Shown: positions 47,601-56,345, counted from the first letter of the stretch. The stretch: DNA of 64,000 nucleotides from Jaltomata sinuosa (GCA_003996215.1 QJPP01001840.1:85290-149289), one strand, 5' to 3'. Notes: generated by a model from the sequence alone, not told the origin. Made by a program: numbers and translations.

Positions 47601-48442
47601 ATTTTTGGAAGAATCTATGGGGTACACTTGGTACCAAACTCATGTTTTCTACTTCTTGTCATCCTCAAACGGATGGACAAACCGAAGTAGTCAACCGGAC
47701 TCTTGGAAGCATGCTTAGGTGTATGATTAGGGGCACCCCAACCACTTGGGAAGACCATTTACCCTTGATAGAATTTGCATATAACCGGTCTTTCCACTCT
47801 TCTATTGGAATGTCCCCATTTGAAGCATGTTATGGCTTTAAACCTTTGTTTCCATTAACTATGACTCCTTTGTCTAGCCATGTTGTTGTGAGCCTAGATG
47901 CTGAACAAAGAGCAAAGGAGATGATGAACATTCATTCCAAGGTAAAAGAGGCCATTGAAAAGAACAATTCAAAGGTGGCCAATCGAAAGAATCGTGGAAG
48001 AAAGGAAGTGATTTTCAACCCGGACGATTGGGTGTGGGTTCATTTACGAAAGGAGAGGTTCCCACAAGTTCGAAAAGGAAAGCTAAGCCCAAGGGGAGAC
48101 GGACCCTTCAAAGTGCTCAAGCGGATAAATGACAATGCATACATGATTGACTTACCAAGTGAGTATAATGTTCATAATGTTTTCAATGTTAGTGATCTTT
48201 CTCCTTGTGTTGTAGGTGATCAATTGGATTCGAGGACGAATCATTTTCAAGAAGGGGAGGATGATACTAGATTGGAAAGCATGGATGGTACTATCTTGGA
48301 TGGCACTTATCCTTCAAGGCCTTTCACACGTAGTCAAGCTAAAGAGCTCCAAGACCTTCAAGCAATGTTCATGAAAAGGGAAGCATTGGAGAAGCTTGAA
48401 GAATCCCAAAGGAAAGCATACAATGTGTGGGTGGTCTATTAA
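44699..48442 (+). pseudogene. K1 pol: protease, reverse transcriptase, RNase H, integrase, CR-like tail
   Basis: Open from the zinc knuckle to 48442 except one stop, TAA at 46562-46564 (K2 has CAA). Protease: SLIIDSGSCTNVVSSSLVER near 45035. Reverse transcriptase: VPKKDGTWRMCIDCRAVN, FSKVDLRSGYHQIRM and VVYFDDILVY (YFDD codons 46193-46204). RNase H: ECDASGVGIGGVL and RTDHESLKHLKG. Integrase: zinc site HSGGLMGHFG with CGQCLECKQAKS, then the DDE residues in ISMDFVLGLP, VSDRDSKFLS and DGQTEVVNRT, all present. The tail contains SRPFTRSQAKELQ and lies inside the 3' LTR from 48262. All catalytic residues are visible, so the enzyme part is unusually well preserved. Confidence 0.93.
48247..48261 (+). 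promoter_or_regulatory. K1 polypurine tract
   Basis: AAGAAGGGGAGGA directly precedes the 3' LTR and would prime plus-strand synthesis. The same tract precedes the LTRs of X1, X2 and K2. Confidence 0.85.
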
Positions 48443-48906
48443 AGTGAGGTGGAAGAGGGAATTCAAGAATTCCCAAAAGAAGGCAACCAAACAAGGCCCT
48501 TACTTCATTAAGGGCAAAATTGTAATAGCTAGTGTCTTCTTATTCCCTAGTATAAGTAGTAGCTTTTCTTCATTTGGAAGACTAGTTTTTGCATATTGAA
48601 GATTGATACTCTAAAACTTGTAGTTGCTAGTGTAAGGCTTAGTGTAATTCCCTTAAGGAATTAGTGAGTGATTAGGGTGACTCTCTTGATTGTTAGTTTA
48701 ACTTCTTTACTTAATTAATCGAAGGTCTCCCACTTGTGGATTTCATTTAGGTTTCCTTGATTAGTTGAGTTGAATTAGTATCTAGTTGTTGGAATCAATT
48801 GGGAGGTGAGGGTTTTAGCCCCTTGTTGCCCATAATTTCAATTCCGAGTTATTAATTCTCATATCTTTTCCTTCGTTTCTTCTTGTTTGTTGTATTTCCG
48901 TTATCA
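48262..48906 (+). mobile_element. K1 3' LTR
   Basis: TGATACTAG ... CGTTATCA, 645 bases. It encodes the last 60 residues of pol in its first 180 bases. At 48907 the sequence passes directly into the X1 reading frame without duplication. Confidence 0.95.
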
Positions 48907-48947
48907 ATGGGGGTTCTCATGTTACCCACCATGGTGATGAAGACAAT

Positions 48948-49958
48948 ATGAGGTATGATGCTTTCTCTCATATGTCTTATGAATCCTTTGAGGAAGATTG
49001 TGATAGAAGAGGATGTTGTGAAGGTGAATTATCTTCCTTGTCATGTGCTACTTCCTATCCTAGTCGAGGGGGTATAGATGTGTGGGTGAAACCAATTCAA
49101 AGACGTCGTGTGAACCATAGGAGAAGAACATTCTCTACTTATTGGAATGCAAGAACTTATACTTCTTATTCTCCTTCTAATGTGACTTGTTCTCCTTATG
49201 GAAATGATGTTGGAGATAGGATGGAAGGATCAATAGGACATGAAAGTAGAGTGAAATCAAATGAGCCCCTTTCGGTGAGGGATCTTGAATCCTTAAGAAT
49301 TAAAGAATTAGGGGATGCCATACAAAGAGGAGTTGACAAGGTCATCCAATGGGTTTCCAATCTTAAGCCCGAGGAGTTACAAAAGATGTTGAAGAAAACT
49401 ACTCCTCATGAAGATGAACCTACTAAGGAGTTGAACATGGAAGTCAAAATATCCACACCTTGTGCACTAAAGTGGAAGCTTGAAGTGAAGGGATCATCTA
49501 ACCCTTCACAAGGGATACTTGGCACTTGTTCGGACTCCAATGAAATTGAGAGACAAAAGATTGAGAGGAGTAAGGGTGTGATAAGTGACAACTCTAGAGT
49601 AAAAAAAGGAGAGGTTGTGTGGAGTGATGTGAGAGGGTTGTCACAACCTTATACTAACTTTTGTAACCTTTCTTCTTTTTCTAGTTGTCTTGATTCTTGT
49701 ACAGGTATACTTGGAAGCAAGCCTAGTGAGACACCTCAAGCAATGAAAAATCATGAGGTGTTGTTAAAAAGTTTCCCAAAGGAGCAAATGTGTGCCAATG
49801 TTGAAAGACAAGGTGAATGCAATCCTTCCTATGAGCTACAAGGTAACAAAGCTAAACCTTACACTTTGTTGAAAGTAGAAGATCCTCGTGTGGTTAGTGG
49901 CCAATTGAGTGTAAGTGATGGCTTGTATGTGTGTGAGCTTAAAGAGCATTTCTTGTGA
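48948..49958 (+). CDS. X1 unknown protein, N-terminal part (336 codons)
   Basis: I do not recognise this protein. The chosen ATG is the first long-frame methionine, but the frame is open upstream to the LTR junction (reading NGGSHVTHHGDEDN), so the true start is probably lost. Visible features: a cysteine-rich segment (CDRRGCCEGELSSLSC, residues 18-33), an arginine cluster QRRRVNHRRR (51-60) that could bind nucleic acid or act as a nuclear signal, a Ser/Tyr-rich stretch (63-84), and an amphipathic-looking segment with LRIKELGDAIQRGVDKVIQW (116-135). The frame ends at 49958, where the next frame continues after a shift. No gag-like motif is apparent. Confidence 0.5.
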   Translation: MRYDAFSHMSYESFEEDCDRRGCCEGELSSLSCATSYPSRGGIDVWVKPIQRRRVNHRRRTFSTYWNARTYTSYSPSNVTCSPYGNDVGDRMEGSIGHESRVKSNEPLSVRDLESLRIKELGDAIQRGVDKVIQWVSNLKPEELQKMLKKTTPHEDEPTKELNMEVKISTPCALKWKLEVKGSSNPSQGILGTCSDSNEIERQKIERSKGVISDNSRVKKGEVVWSDVRGLSQPYTNFCNLSSFSSCLDSCTGILGSKPSETPQAMKNHEVLLKSFPKEQMCANVERQGECNPSYELQGNKAKPYTLLKVEDPRVVSGQLSVSDGLYVCELKEHFL

Positions 49959-50451
49959 TGATATTGATGACACTTTGTTGCATGATGATGATGCCACTGT
50001 TGTGAGTGCCCAAACACTAGTTGATCCTATAGATGACTTGATTGATTCTTCTAGTAAGATCGATTTGAGTCCATCTAGTGTTAGCACTTGTGACTTGAGT
50101 GAAAATATATTATCATGTAATAAGGGTAGTCAAATGCTAGTTGGCTATAATGGTGGTAATCTTGTGTGTGATTCTTTTGAGCTTGATATGCTACCAACTA
50201 GTGTTTATTGTGGTATTGACCAACTTGCTTGTAATGATGACCTACTAATTGAGTTGTGTGATGTTATAAATGAACCTCAATTTAGTAATGGTAATGATAT
50301 AGTTGGTCATGTAGTTAGTCATGTAGGATCTTTAATTAGAGGTGATGATTCCTTGGGTGTTGATTCCATTTCTAATTCTTGTCATGAGGATCTTGAGGTG
50401 GAGTATGAACTTAGGGATAATCTCTTATTCAATGATGACATGAGTCCATGA
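49915..50451 (+). CDS. X1 unknown protein, middle part (178 codons)
   Basis: It overlaps the end of the first frame by 44 bases. The natural continuation starts near 49940 (SISCDDIDDTLLHDDDATVV), so a single-base indel probably separates them. The segment is acidic, rich in Asp, Ser and Cys, without membrane segments, and has loosely repeated LACNDDLL / LSCNKG / FNDD elements. It ends at 50451, 4 bases past the start of the third frame, again consistent with a small indel. Codon composition resembles the neighbouring frames. Function unknown. Confidence 0.45.
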   Translation: MMACMCVSLKSISCDDIDDTLLHDDDATVVSAQTLVDPIDDLIDSSSKIDLSPSSVSTCDLSENILSCNKGSQMLVGYNGGNLVCDSFELDMLPTSVYCGIDQLACNDDLLIELCDVINEPQFSNGNDIVGHVVSHVGSLIRGDDSLGVDSISNSCHEDLEVEYELRDNLLFNDDMSP

Positions 50452-51293
50452 CTAATGTGAATGATGAAGATAGTGGCGTGTCTTATAATATTGGAAGTGT
50501 AGCCACTCTTGAAGGCTATCAATTATTTGAAAATCCAGTATGGTATGATGACACACTTTTCAAAGATGAAACTCTCTTCTTGGAAGATGATAGTACATCT
50601 ATTGGAGGGGTTAGTGATCAAAAGAAATGGGGTGTATGTTCTCTAATGACCCCTTCATTCTTGTGTGACCCCATTCTTGATCTAGGCCTTAATGCTTGTG
50701 GATCAAAGGGTGATTCTATATGTGGGAACACCTTGGATGAAGTCCATTTAAGTAACACCTTTTTTTACTACCTCTTTGCATATGATGATGTCCATGTTTG
50801 TATGGGATTTGTTGTATATAGAGGTAGGGGTTTCTTGGGTTGGTCCATTTGCCTTTGTGACCAAACTATGTGGGCCTTTTATATCTTTGACCCCGGTAAA
50901 CACTCATGGATGTTTGAACCAATGGTGACACCACATTTGGTATGGTTTTATGGGGGAATAGGGAAGCAATTGTGTCTTAGGACCTTTGAGGTTTCTTTGT
51001 TCCATGATATTTCTCATAGCCGGATCCTTTGTATGTTTTACAATGTATTGCTCTTATTTGACATAAAGGATAGTTGGTTGTATTTCAAATGTGTGCCTCC
51101 TTGGAAAGTTGGTATGGTTGATAACCCGTGTGCTAACCCTTATGCTATGAGGATATGTTTGTTGTTTGTTCTTCTCATGTTTTTGCAAGGTTTGAATTTG
51201 AGGATGAATCCTTTTGAAGAAGGGGAGGATGATACGATCACGGTTAGCTTAGAGCATAATTGGAGGGGCTTCCACATATGGATGATAGCTTAG
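50448..51293 (+). CDS. X1 unknown protein, C-terminal part with the X-domain
   Basis: 281 codons, running 64 bases into the LTR. Residues 100-236 form the part shared with X2: NTFFYYLFAYDDVHVC (103-118), YRGRG (124-128), FYIFDPG (144-150), LYFKCVPPW (211-219) and NPYAMRI (230-236). A hydrophobic stretch follows (238-246). The end LRMNPFEEGEDD (251-262) matches the K-element pol tail before the LTR, so the X-domain stands where the end of integrase would be. In the X2 copy, similarity to this domain is roughly half of positions over 70 residues by eye. The conserved aromatic and PPW residues suggest a folded domain. I cannot name a family. Confidence 0.6.
   Translation: MTNVNDEDSGVSYNIGSVATLEGYQLFENPVWYDDTLFKDETLFLEDDSTSIGGVSDQKKWGVCSLMTPSFLCDPILDLGLNACGSKGDSICGNTLDEVHLSNTFFYYLFAYDDVHVCMGFVVYRGRGFLGWSICLCDQTMWAFYIFDPGKHSWMFEPMVTPHLVWFYGGIGKQLCLRTFEVSLFHDISHSRILCMFYNVLLLFDIKDSWLYFKCVPPWKVGMVDNPCANPYAMRICLLFVLLMFLQGLNLRMNPFEEGEDDTITVSLEHNWRGFHIWMIA
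51217..51229 (+). promoter_or_regulatory. X1 polypurine tract
   Basis: GAAGAAGGGGAGGA-type tract abutting the LTR start, same as in K1. Confidence 0.8.
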
Positions 51294-51838
51294 AGCCCAA
51301 AGGAAGCCATAGAGCAACAAATACATAAGGCCATGGGCGATCAAGATGCCATTTGGGCATCAAGAAGGGCCTTTATGGGTTATTTCCAAAATAGTCACTT
51401 TTGGGCTATTTTTTTAATAGGCTATTTGTGTAAAGGCAATAACTATAAATAGTTGCCTTAGCCATTTTCATACTCAGATTTTGGATGATTCAATTGTCTT
51501 GAATAGACTTGATATTTTAGTTTACGGTATTGATTGGGTTCAATTCTAATTATTAGTTTAGAATGAGTGATTAGGGTGGATTCCCAAATTGCTTGTGTTA
51601 TCTTCTTGGCTTGATCGATCATCGAGTTATCATCTTGTGGATTCAATTTGGTTTCTCGGGCATTGGATTGAGTTCTCTTCTCCCTTGGTTGATTGTGGAT
51701 ACAATTAGCTCTTCTTTCTTCTATTCTTATCTCAATGTCTTCTAATTCTCATCTTAATTTTTCCACTATCTTTATTTTGTGTTGTTGAATTCCGTGTTTT
51801 CGATATTGATTTTAGTCACTCGATTGAGATCATTATCA
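51230..51838 (+). mobile_element. X1 3' LTR
   Basis: TGATACGATC ... CATTATCA, 609 bases. It has TATAAATA at 51444-51451 and the block GAGTGATTAGGGTG (51565-51578) shared with the K1 LTR. The U3 part is unrelated to K1. The right edge enters K3 DNA of the opposite strand. Confidence 0.8.
51444..51451 (+). promoter_or_regulatory. TATA box of X1 LTR
   Basis: TATAAATA about 215 bases into the LTR, in the same relative place as in LTR-b. Confidence 0.6.
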
Positions 51839-51975
51839 TCACCTCATTGGAAAGTATTCCTTCATGAACCTGCAAAAGAGAAGAGTTCATACTAGGCAAA
51901 ATGCTAGTACTTTGGTTAGTGTGCAATACAAGATCCATGTTGATGAGTCCCACTAAGGAGTGTTCCTCATCCATC
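51839..51975 (-). pseudogene. Displaced protease-reverse transcriptase linker fragment
   Basis: On the minus strand this reads like the K1 linker at about 45540-45670 (DEE...LVGLINMDL, STSILPS, SSLLQVHE). In K1 that region lies before the reverse transcriptase. Here it follows directly after a reverse transcriptase fragment, so order is swapped. It resembles the X2 version (LLQVH) more than K1 (LLQDY). Confidence 0.65.
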
Positions 51976-52600
51976 TTTTTTCACCAACCTCTATACCATT
52001 TGCACAAACGACAAATCCCAAGAACACTACTTTTTCAACACAAAAAGAACACTTCTTGAGATTCGCAAATAACCTTTCTCATAGCAAAACATCAAACACT
52101 TGTTTCAAATGGAATACATGCTCTTCAATTGTCTTGCTATACACAAGTATGTCATCAAAGTACACAACCACAAACTTGTTGATGAAGGGTTTTAAAGCAT
52201 GATTCATTAACCTCATGAAAGTGCTTGGAGCATTAGTCAAACCAAACGGCATCACAAGCCATTCATACAACCTAATTTTGTTTTGAAAGCCGTCTTCTAT
52301 TCATCACCCAGTTTCATGCGAATTTGATGGTACCCACTCCAAAGATCAACCTTTGAGAACACACTAGCTCCACATAGCTCATCCAATATGTCATCAAGTC
52401 TAGGAATTAGATGCCTATACTTGATTGTAATCTTGTTCACGGCTCTACAATTAATGCACATTCTCCAAGTACCATCCTTTTTGGGAATAAGGATAACCGG
52501 TACATCACACGGGCTTAGGCTTTCTTTGATCAATCCCTTTTCAAGGAGTTCTTCCACTTGCCTTTGTAGCTCTTTGGTCTCTTCCAGATTACACCTATAG
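51976..52600 (-). pseudogene. K3 reverse transcriptase fragment
   Basis: Minus-strand frames give VEELLEKGLIKESLSPCDVP, PKKDGTWRMCINCRAVNK, FSKVDLWSGYHQIRM and VVYFDDILVYSK, all close to K1. A frame break near 52280-52300 and changes such as R-to-W in DLWSGYH mark decay. The fragment ends near the GFVV..GIEV motif, where it is joined to the linker piece at 51975. Confidence 0.9.
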
Positions 52601-53592
52601 GCTGGTCGGTTGGGAATTTATGACCCCAGCATGAAATTAATTTGGTGCTTAATTCCCCTCAAGGGTGGTAGTCCCTCGGGCATATTTTCCAGAAATAGTT
52701 CATCATAGTCCTGCAAAAGAGAAGAAACAGTACTAGGCAAAGTGCTTAGCTAGTATCTTGGTTAGCATGCAATAAAAGATTGGTGTTGACAAGGCATACT
52801 AAAAAGCATTCCTCATCCACACCCTTTAGACAATTGTTTGTCTTGGCTATCATACACATGTTCTTCTTATTTTTAGTCAAGTCACTTCCCTCTTTTGGAA
52901 TAATGGTGGAACTTTCACCTTCACTCCTCGCTTCTTCTACCCTTATTCTTTCCCGAAGCTCCTTCATAGCCCGATAGTCCTCACTCACTTGGTATGGGGT
53001 GACAGGTGCAAGTACATATTTCTTACCGTCAATCACAAAAGCATACTTGTTGGTCCTTCCATAGTGCACAACATCTCTATCAAATTTCCAAGGCCTCCCC
53101 AACAATACATGACAAGCCAACATGGGTACCACATCACAAATCAACTCCTCATTGTACTTGCCCACACTAAACCGAATACTTGCTTGTTTGAGGACCTTTA
53201 TCTCACCACTCTCATTGAGCTATTGTAGCTTGTACGGGTTGGAATGCCTTCTTGTTGGAATTTGCATATGCTCCACCAAAGAACTACTCACCACATTAGT
53301 GCAACTCCCACTATCAATAATCAAAAAACACACCTTATCTTGGATCTGCACCTAGCATGAAAGAGATTTTCCCTTTAGTCAAGTTCTTCTTTGGCAGGGG
53401 CTCCCATAATTCTCCTCACAACATATGAGAGGTTGGTATTTACCTTTAACTCCCTATTATCATCAAGTAGAGGTTACCCCCTTTCCATGAAGCAAGCAAA
53501 ATTTACCCTCTCATCCAAACTTTCTTCCTCATCCCCCGAAGCTTCTCTCTCCACTTCACCCTTATCTCCCTCTCCCTCACTCCTTTCCTCAT
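52601..53592 (-). pseudogene. K3 protease region and linker
   Basis: The minus strand contains the protease segment with the aspartic site region near 53290-53330, then GKYNEELICDVVPMLACHVL and LGRPWKFDRDVVHYGRTNKY (53165 downward) and the linker VNTNLLLHANQDTS. Stops and indels interrupt it (for example near 53220 and 52745). Colinear with K1 44860-45790. Confidence 0.88.
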
Positions 53593-53976
53593 TCACATCT
53601 TCTTCATCCATTTTATACCCATCATGAAAAGCAACAATGACCCTCCTATTAGGACACTCACTAGCAATATGTCCCCTTCCTTGACATCAGAAGCATTGAA
53701 TGGTAGAGGGTCGAGGAAAGTTGGGTTTTTTGAAGTTACCTCCTTTCGGTTTATCATTCCCTTTGGCTTTGTAATCAACCTTGACTTGAGTGTCTTGACC
53801 ACTACCTTTAGATGATTCTCTAGGAGTTGGGGTCTTCCACTTATCATTGTTTTTACCCCATGAGAAAGTTGGAAAACTCTTGGCCTTGTATGTCTTCTCA
53901 TCTTTCCAATCCATTTCTACCTTTGAGGCATCATGGAAAGCCGTTTCAAGGTTCTCATAGTGTTCAAGTCTCAAAG
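53593..53976 (-). pseudogene. K3 gag, C-terminal part, broken by LTR-b
   Basis: Minus strand reads HYENLETAFHDASKVEMD, then the basic linker and STIQCF at the zinc-knuckle start, as in K1 44398-44700. Its upstream edge is the LTR-b terminus at 53977. The first five minus-strand bases, CTTTG, would be the target duplication of X2, whose partner is outside the preserved sequence. Confidence 0.85.
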
Positions 53977-54590
53977 TGATAACAAACAAAGAGGGAAGAA
54001 CAAGAAGGAAAGAAAACAAAAGAAGAATATGTGAGTTAATATTCAAACTCTTGAATTTATGGGCAACAAGGGACTTGATACCCTCACCTCCCAATTGAAT
54101 TCAATAATTCAAACACAAACCCTAATTTGAGAAAAATCAAAGGAACTCAAGAAACCACAAATGTGCTACCTTTGATTAACCAAACCAAGAAGTTCACCAA
54201 CAATTTCAAGATTCACACTACTAAAATTACCAACTAATGCTAGGCTTCTCCTAGAAACTACAAGTTAAATACCTAGAAACTACAAGCTTCAAAGCTCAAT
54301 ATTCAATATTCATCAAAAACTCCTTGCAAAATAAAGAAATATCCTATTTATACTAAAGGAGATAAGAAGGCATTGACTTTTTATAATATTGCCCTTAATG
54401 AGGCAAGGGCCTTGTTTGGTTGTTTTCTTTGTGGATTTTTGAATTTAAAGCCTAGCCAAACTTGCACAAATGGCTTCTTTTCTTCATCCACATCACTCTC
54501 ACGACTCCTAAGCTTCTCTTTTCACGAACATCGTATGTGTCATCCATGCCATCCATGTTCGTGTCAACTATGCCATCCATGTTAGTATCA
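53977..54590 (-). mobile_element. X2 3' LTR (complete LTR-b)
   Basis: Minus strand TGATACTAAC ... GTTATCA, 614 bases; inverted copy of 1-588. A TATA box is at 54345-54352 (minus). The polypurine tract stands just before it (54591-54603, minus). This shows that LTR-b is the LTR of the X2-type element. Confidence 0.9.
54345..54352 (-). promoter_or_regulatory. TATA box of X2 LTR
   Basis: TATAAATA on the minus strand, matching 214-221. Confidence 0.55.
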
Positions 54591-54603
54591 TCCTCCCCTT
54601 CTT
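54591..54603 (-). promoter_or_regulatory. X2 polypurine tract
   Basis: Minus-strand AAGAAGGGGAGGA directly before the LTR. Confidence 0.8.
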
Positions 54604-54612
54604 GAAAATGAT

Positions 54613-55284
54613 TCATCCTCGAATCCAAACTTTAAAAACACATGAGAAGGACAACAACCAAAATATCCTCAAAGCATAAGGGTTAGTACGGTTAGCAACA
54701 ATATCACCATGCCAAGGAGGCACAAATTTAAGATACAACCAAATATCCTTTGCTTTCAATACAAGCAACTCATCATATAAGGTGCAAAGGTTTTGGTTAT
54801 GATAAACACCAAGAGACAAGGCAAACACAAAGGCCTTTGTGGCATCAAGAGTTCCAAAAGATGGTATCATATTTAAATTTGGAGCCATAAGACATAATTA
54901 TTTCATTGTCTCGTAAGAAGGCCACACCAAAAGTGGTGTAATCACCCATAAGGGTTCATTGGGGTCAAAGAGGTAAAAGACCCATATATCTTTGTCACAA
55001 AGATAATTGGACAAATCAAAGGAACCCCTACCTCTATAGGAAACAAATCTAATACAAACATAGACATCATCATATGCAAAGAGGTAGTAGAGAAAGGTGT
55101 TAAGCTTACTATTCTCATCTAAGGCATGCCAAAAGATAAGGACACCAGTAGATAAGAAGAGACATTTTAAGTACAAAATAACCCTCTCTAACAAGAAACT
55201 TTCAAAAGGAAGGAAGTGCACCAACAAAGGCATGCTACTAGAATAGTCGAGGGATCTATTAGGAGTAAAATCACTCCATGTCAA
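54613..55284 (-). pseudogene. X2 X-domain, with one in-frame stop
   Basis: One minus-strand frame carries NTFLYYLFAYDDVYVC, YRGRG, FYLFDPN, LYLKFVPPWHG and NPYALRI in the same order as X1. A TAA at 54898-54900 stands where X1 has Gln (GKQLCL against MK-stop-LCL). Upstream in the same frame the sequence resembles the end of the integrase core (WSDFTPNRSLDYSSSMPLL against IEFAYNRSFHSSIGMSPF in K1). The domain therefore follows integrase directly and takes the place of its C-terminal domain. It is the second independent copy of the domain in this window, in a separate element with a different LTR. Confidence 0.65.
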
Positions 55285-56345
55285 ATAATACTCCTAAGGA
55301 GATGGAGTCCCTCCTATCATAGAACCAAGCATGCTTCCAAGAGTTCCATTTGAAACTTCAACTTGTCCAATCCTATGGAGGTGACAAGGAGCTTTCAATA
55401 TCCATGGACTCTCCCAAAAATAAATAAGCAACCTAGCATCCGCTCGAGAGTTCTCAATTGCAAATACACACTTTAAGGAAAGAATGTTAACAAGATGACA
55501 TTCACAATTTGGAACACAAGAGGACGAGATTAGGCATTTCAAGTACACTTCATTATTATTCCTCAAACAAACTCCCACAAAAAGTGGATAAACATGCAAA
55601 TTCATGCTTCCAAGAGTCCATCCTAACACCTCAACTTGTGTTTAGTCACATAAGTGTGACAAGGAGTAGAATACATAAATCGGGTATCATGGATGCACCA
55701 TGGATTCTTTCCCAAACAAAAACTATGGTTGGAATTCAAAACATAAAACTCACATAACTTAAGCATATCCAAAACCAACCATGAATACATTGGAGCTATA
55801 TCATCACTCTCATGGTAGGGTATGAGGTCATACAATTTCCAAAACCTACCTACCATAAGAAAAATGTCATCATGACTCTGAGGATTGCTTGGAATAAGAG
55901 GGGAAGGGTACATACCTCGAAGACAGGCCTTTGAGTGTGCATTCTTGTCCACCACACTTGGTTTCCCAAATCTTTCACTCCAATGCATCATCTTGAACCC
56001 ATAGACTTGGTCCTTGTATTTCTTTTTAGGAGTTGACTTGCTAGGTAGCTCCATTATTAGGCCTTCAACCCTTTGTTCATAAGGGACTTTGTTCGGATCG
56101 TCCTTTAGAAATAATTGTCCATGAACCTGCAAAAGAGAAGGGATGGTACTAGGTAAAATGCTAGCACCATGGTTAGTAGGCAACAAGGGATTGGTATTGG
56201 CAAGTCCCATAATTAAGTGCTCCTTGTGCACCTCTTTCAAGTCACTTCTTGGCTCATCAATCTCATACAACTTCCCTTCTTGAGCCAATTCTTTCTTCTC
56301 CTTTTCAAGTTCCTCTCTCTTAAGTACTTTCCGAAGCACCCTCAT
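55285..56345 (-). pseudogene. X2 decayed pol: linker, integrase core, duplicated integrase segment
   Basis: From 56345 downward the minus strand gives a lysine/glutamate-rich linker (VLKREELEKEKKEL), ANTNPLLP..GASILPS..SLLQVH (as K1 VNTNLLLH..DTSILPS..SLLQDY), then an integrase core relative: HDDIFLMVGRFWKL, DLIPYHESDDIAP and RFMYSTPCH, matching K1 HDSIFVVVDRFSKM, HFIPCHKCDDAS and KLMFSTSCH. The catalytic Asp residues are replaced (VVVD by LMVG, SDRD by LNSN). Reverse transcriptase is absent. A motif like EV..TLGSM occurs twice (near 55620 and near 55330), with about 80 unrelated residues between. The left end is cut by K2. Confidence 0.65.

Larger units (their letters stand above)
41455..48906 (+). 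mobile_element. K1: CRM-like Ty3-gypsy chromovirus, nearly intact
   Basis: The LTRs (41455-42098 and 48262-48906) are 644 and 645 bases with about 17 differences counted by eye. A primer-binding site follows the 5' LTR and a polypurine tract precedes the 3' LTR. One gag-pol frame (43233-48442) has three visible lesions. CRM-like assignment rests on TGATA...TATCA ends, the RGDGPFKVLKRINDNAYMID integrase end, the SRPFTRSQAKELQ tail and extension of coding sequence into the 3' LTR, all features I associate with CRM chromoviruses. No matching 5-bp duplication: the left flank is TCCAC and the right is ATGGG. Confidence 0.85.
48907..51838 (+). mobile_element. X1: K-related non-autonomous element carrying an unknown reading frame (5' truncated)
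   Basis: The interior (48907-51229) contains three overlapping open frames that read as one broken protein of about 780 residues. A polypurine tract follows at 51217-51229, then a 609-base LTR (51230-51838) that starts TGATAC and ends TTATCA. No gag, protease or reverse transcriptase motif was found. The 5' LTR and primer site are missing: the frame is open up to the K1 LTR edge. The protein end LRMNPFEEGEDD equals the K-element pol end, linking X1 to the CRM-like family. Confidence 0.75.
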
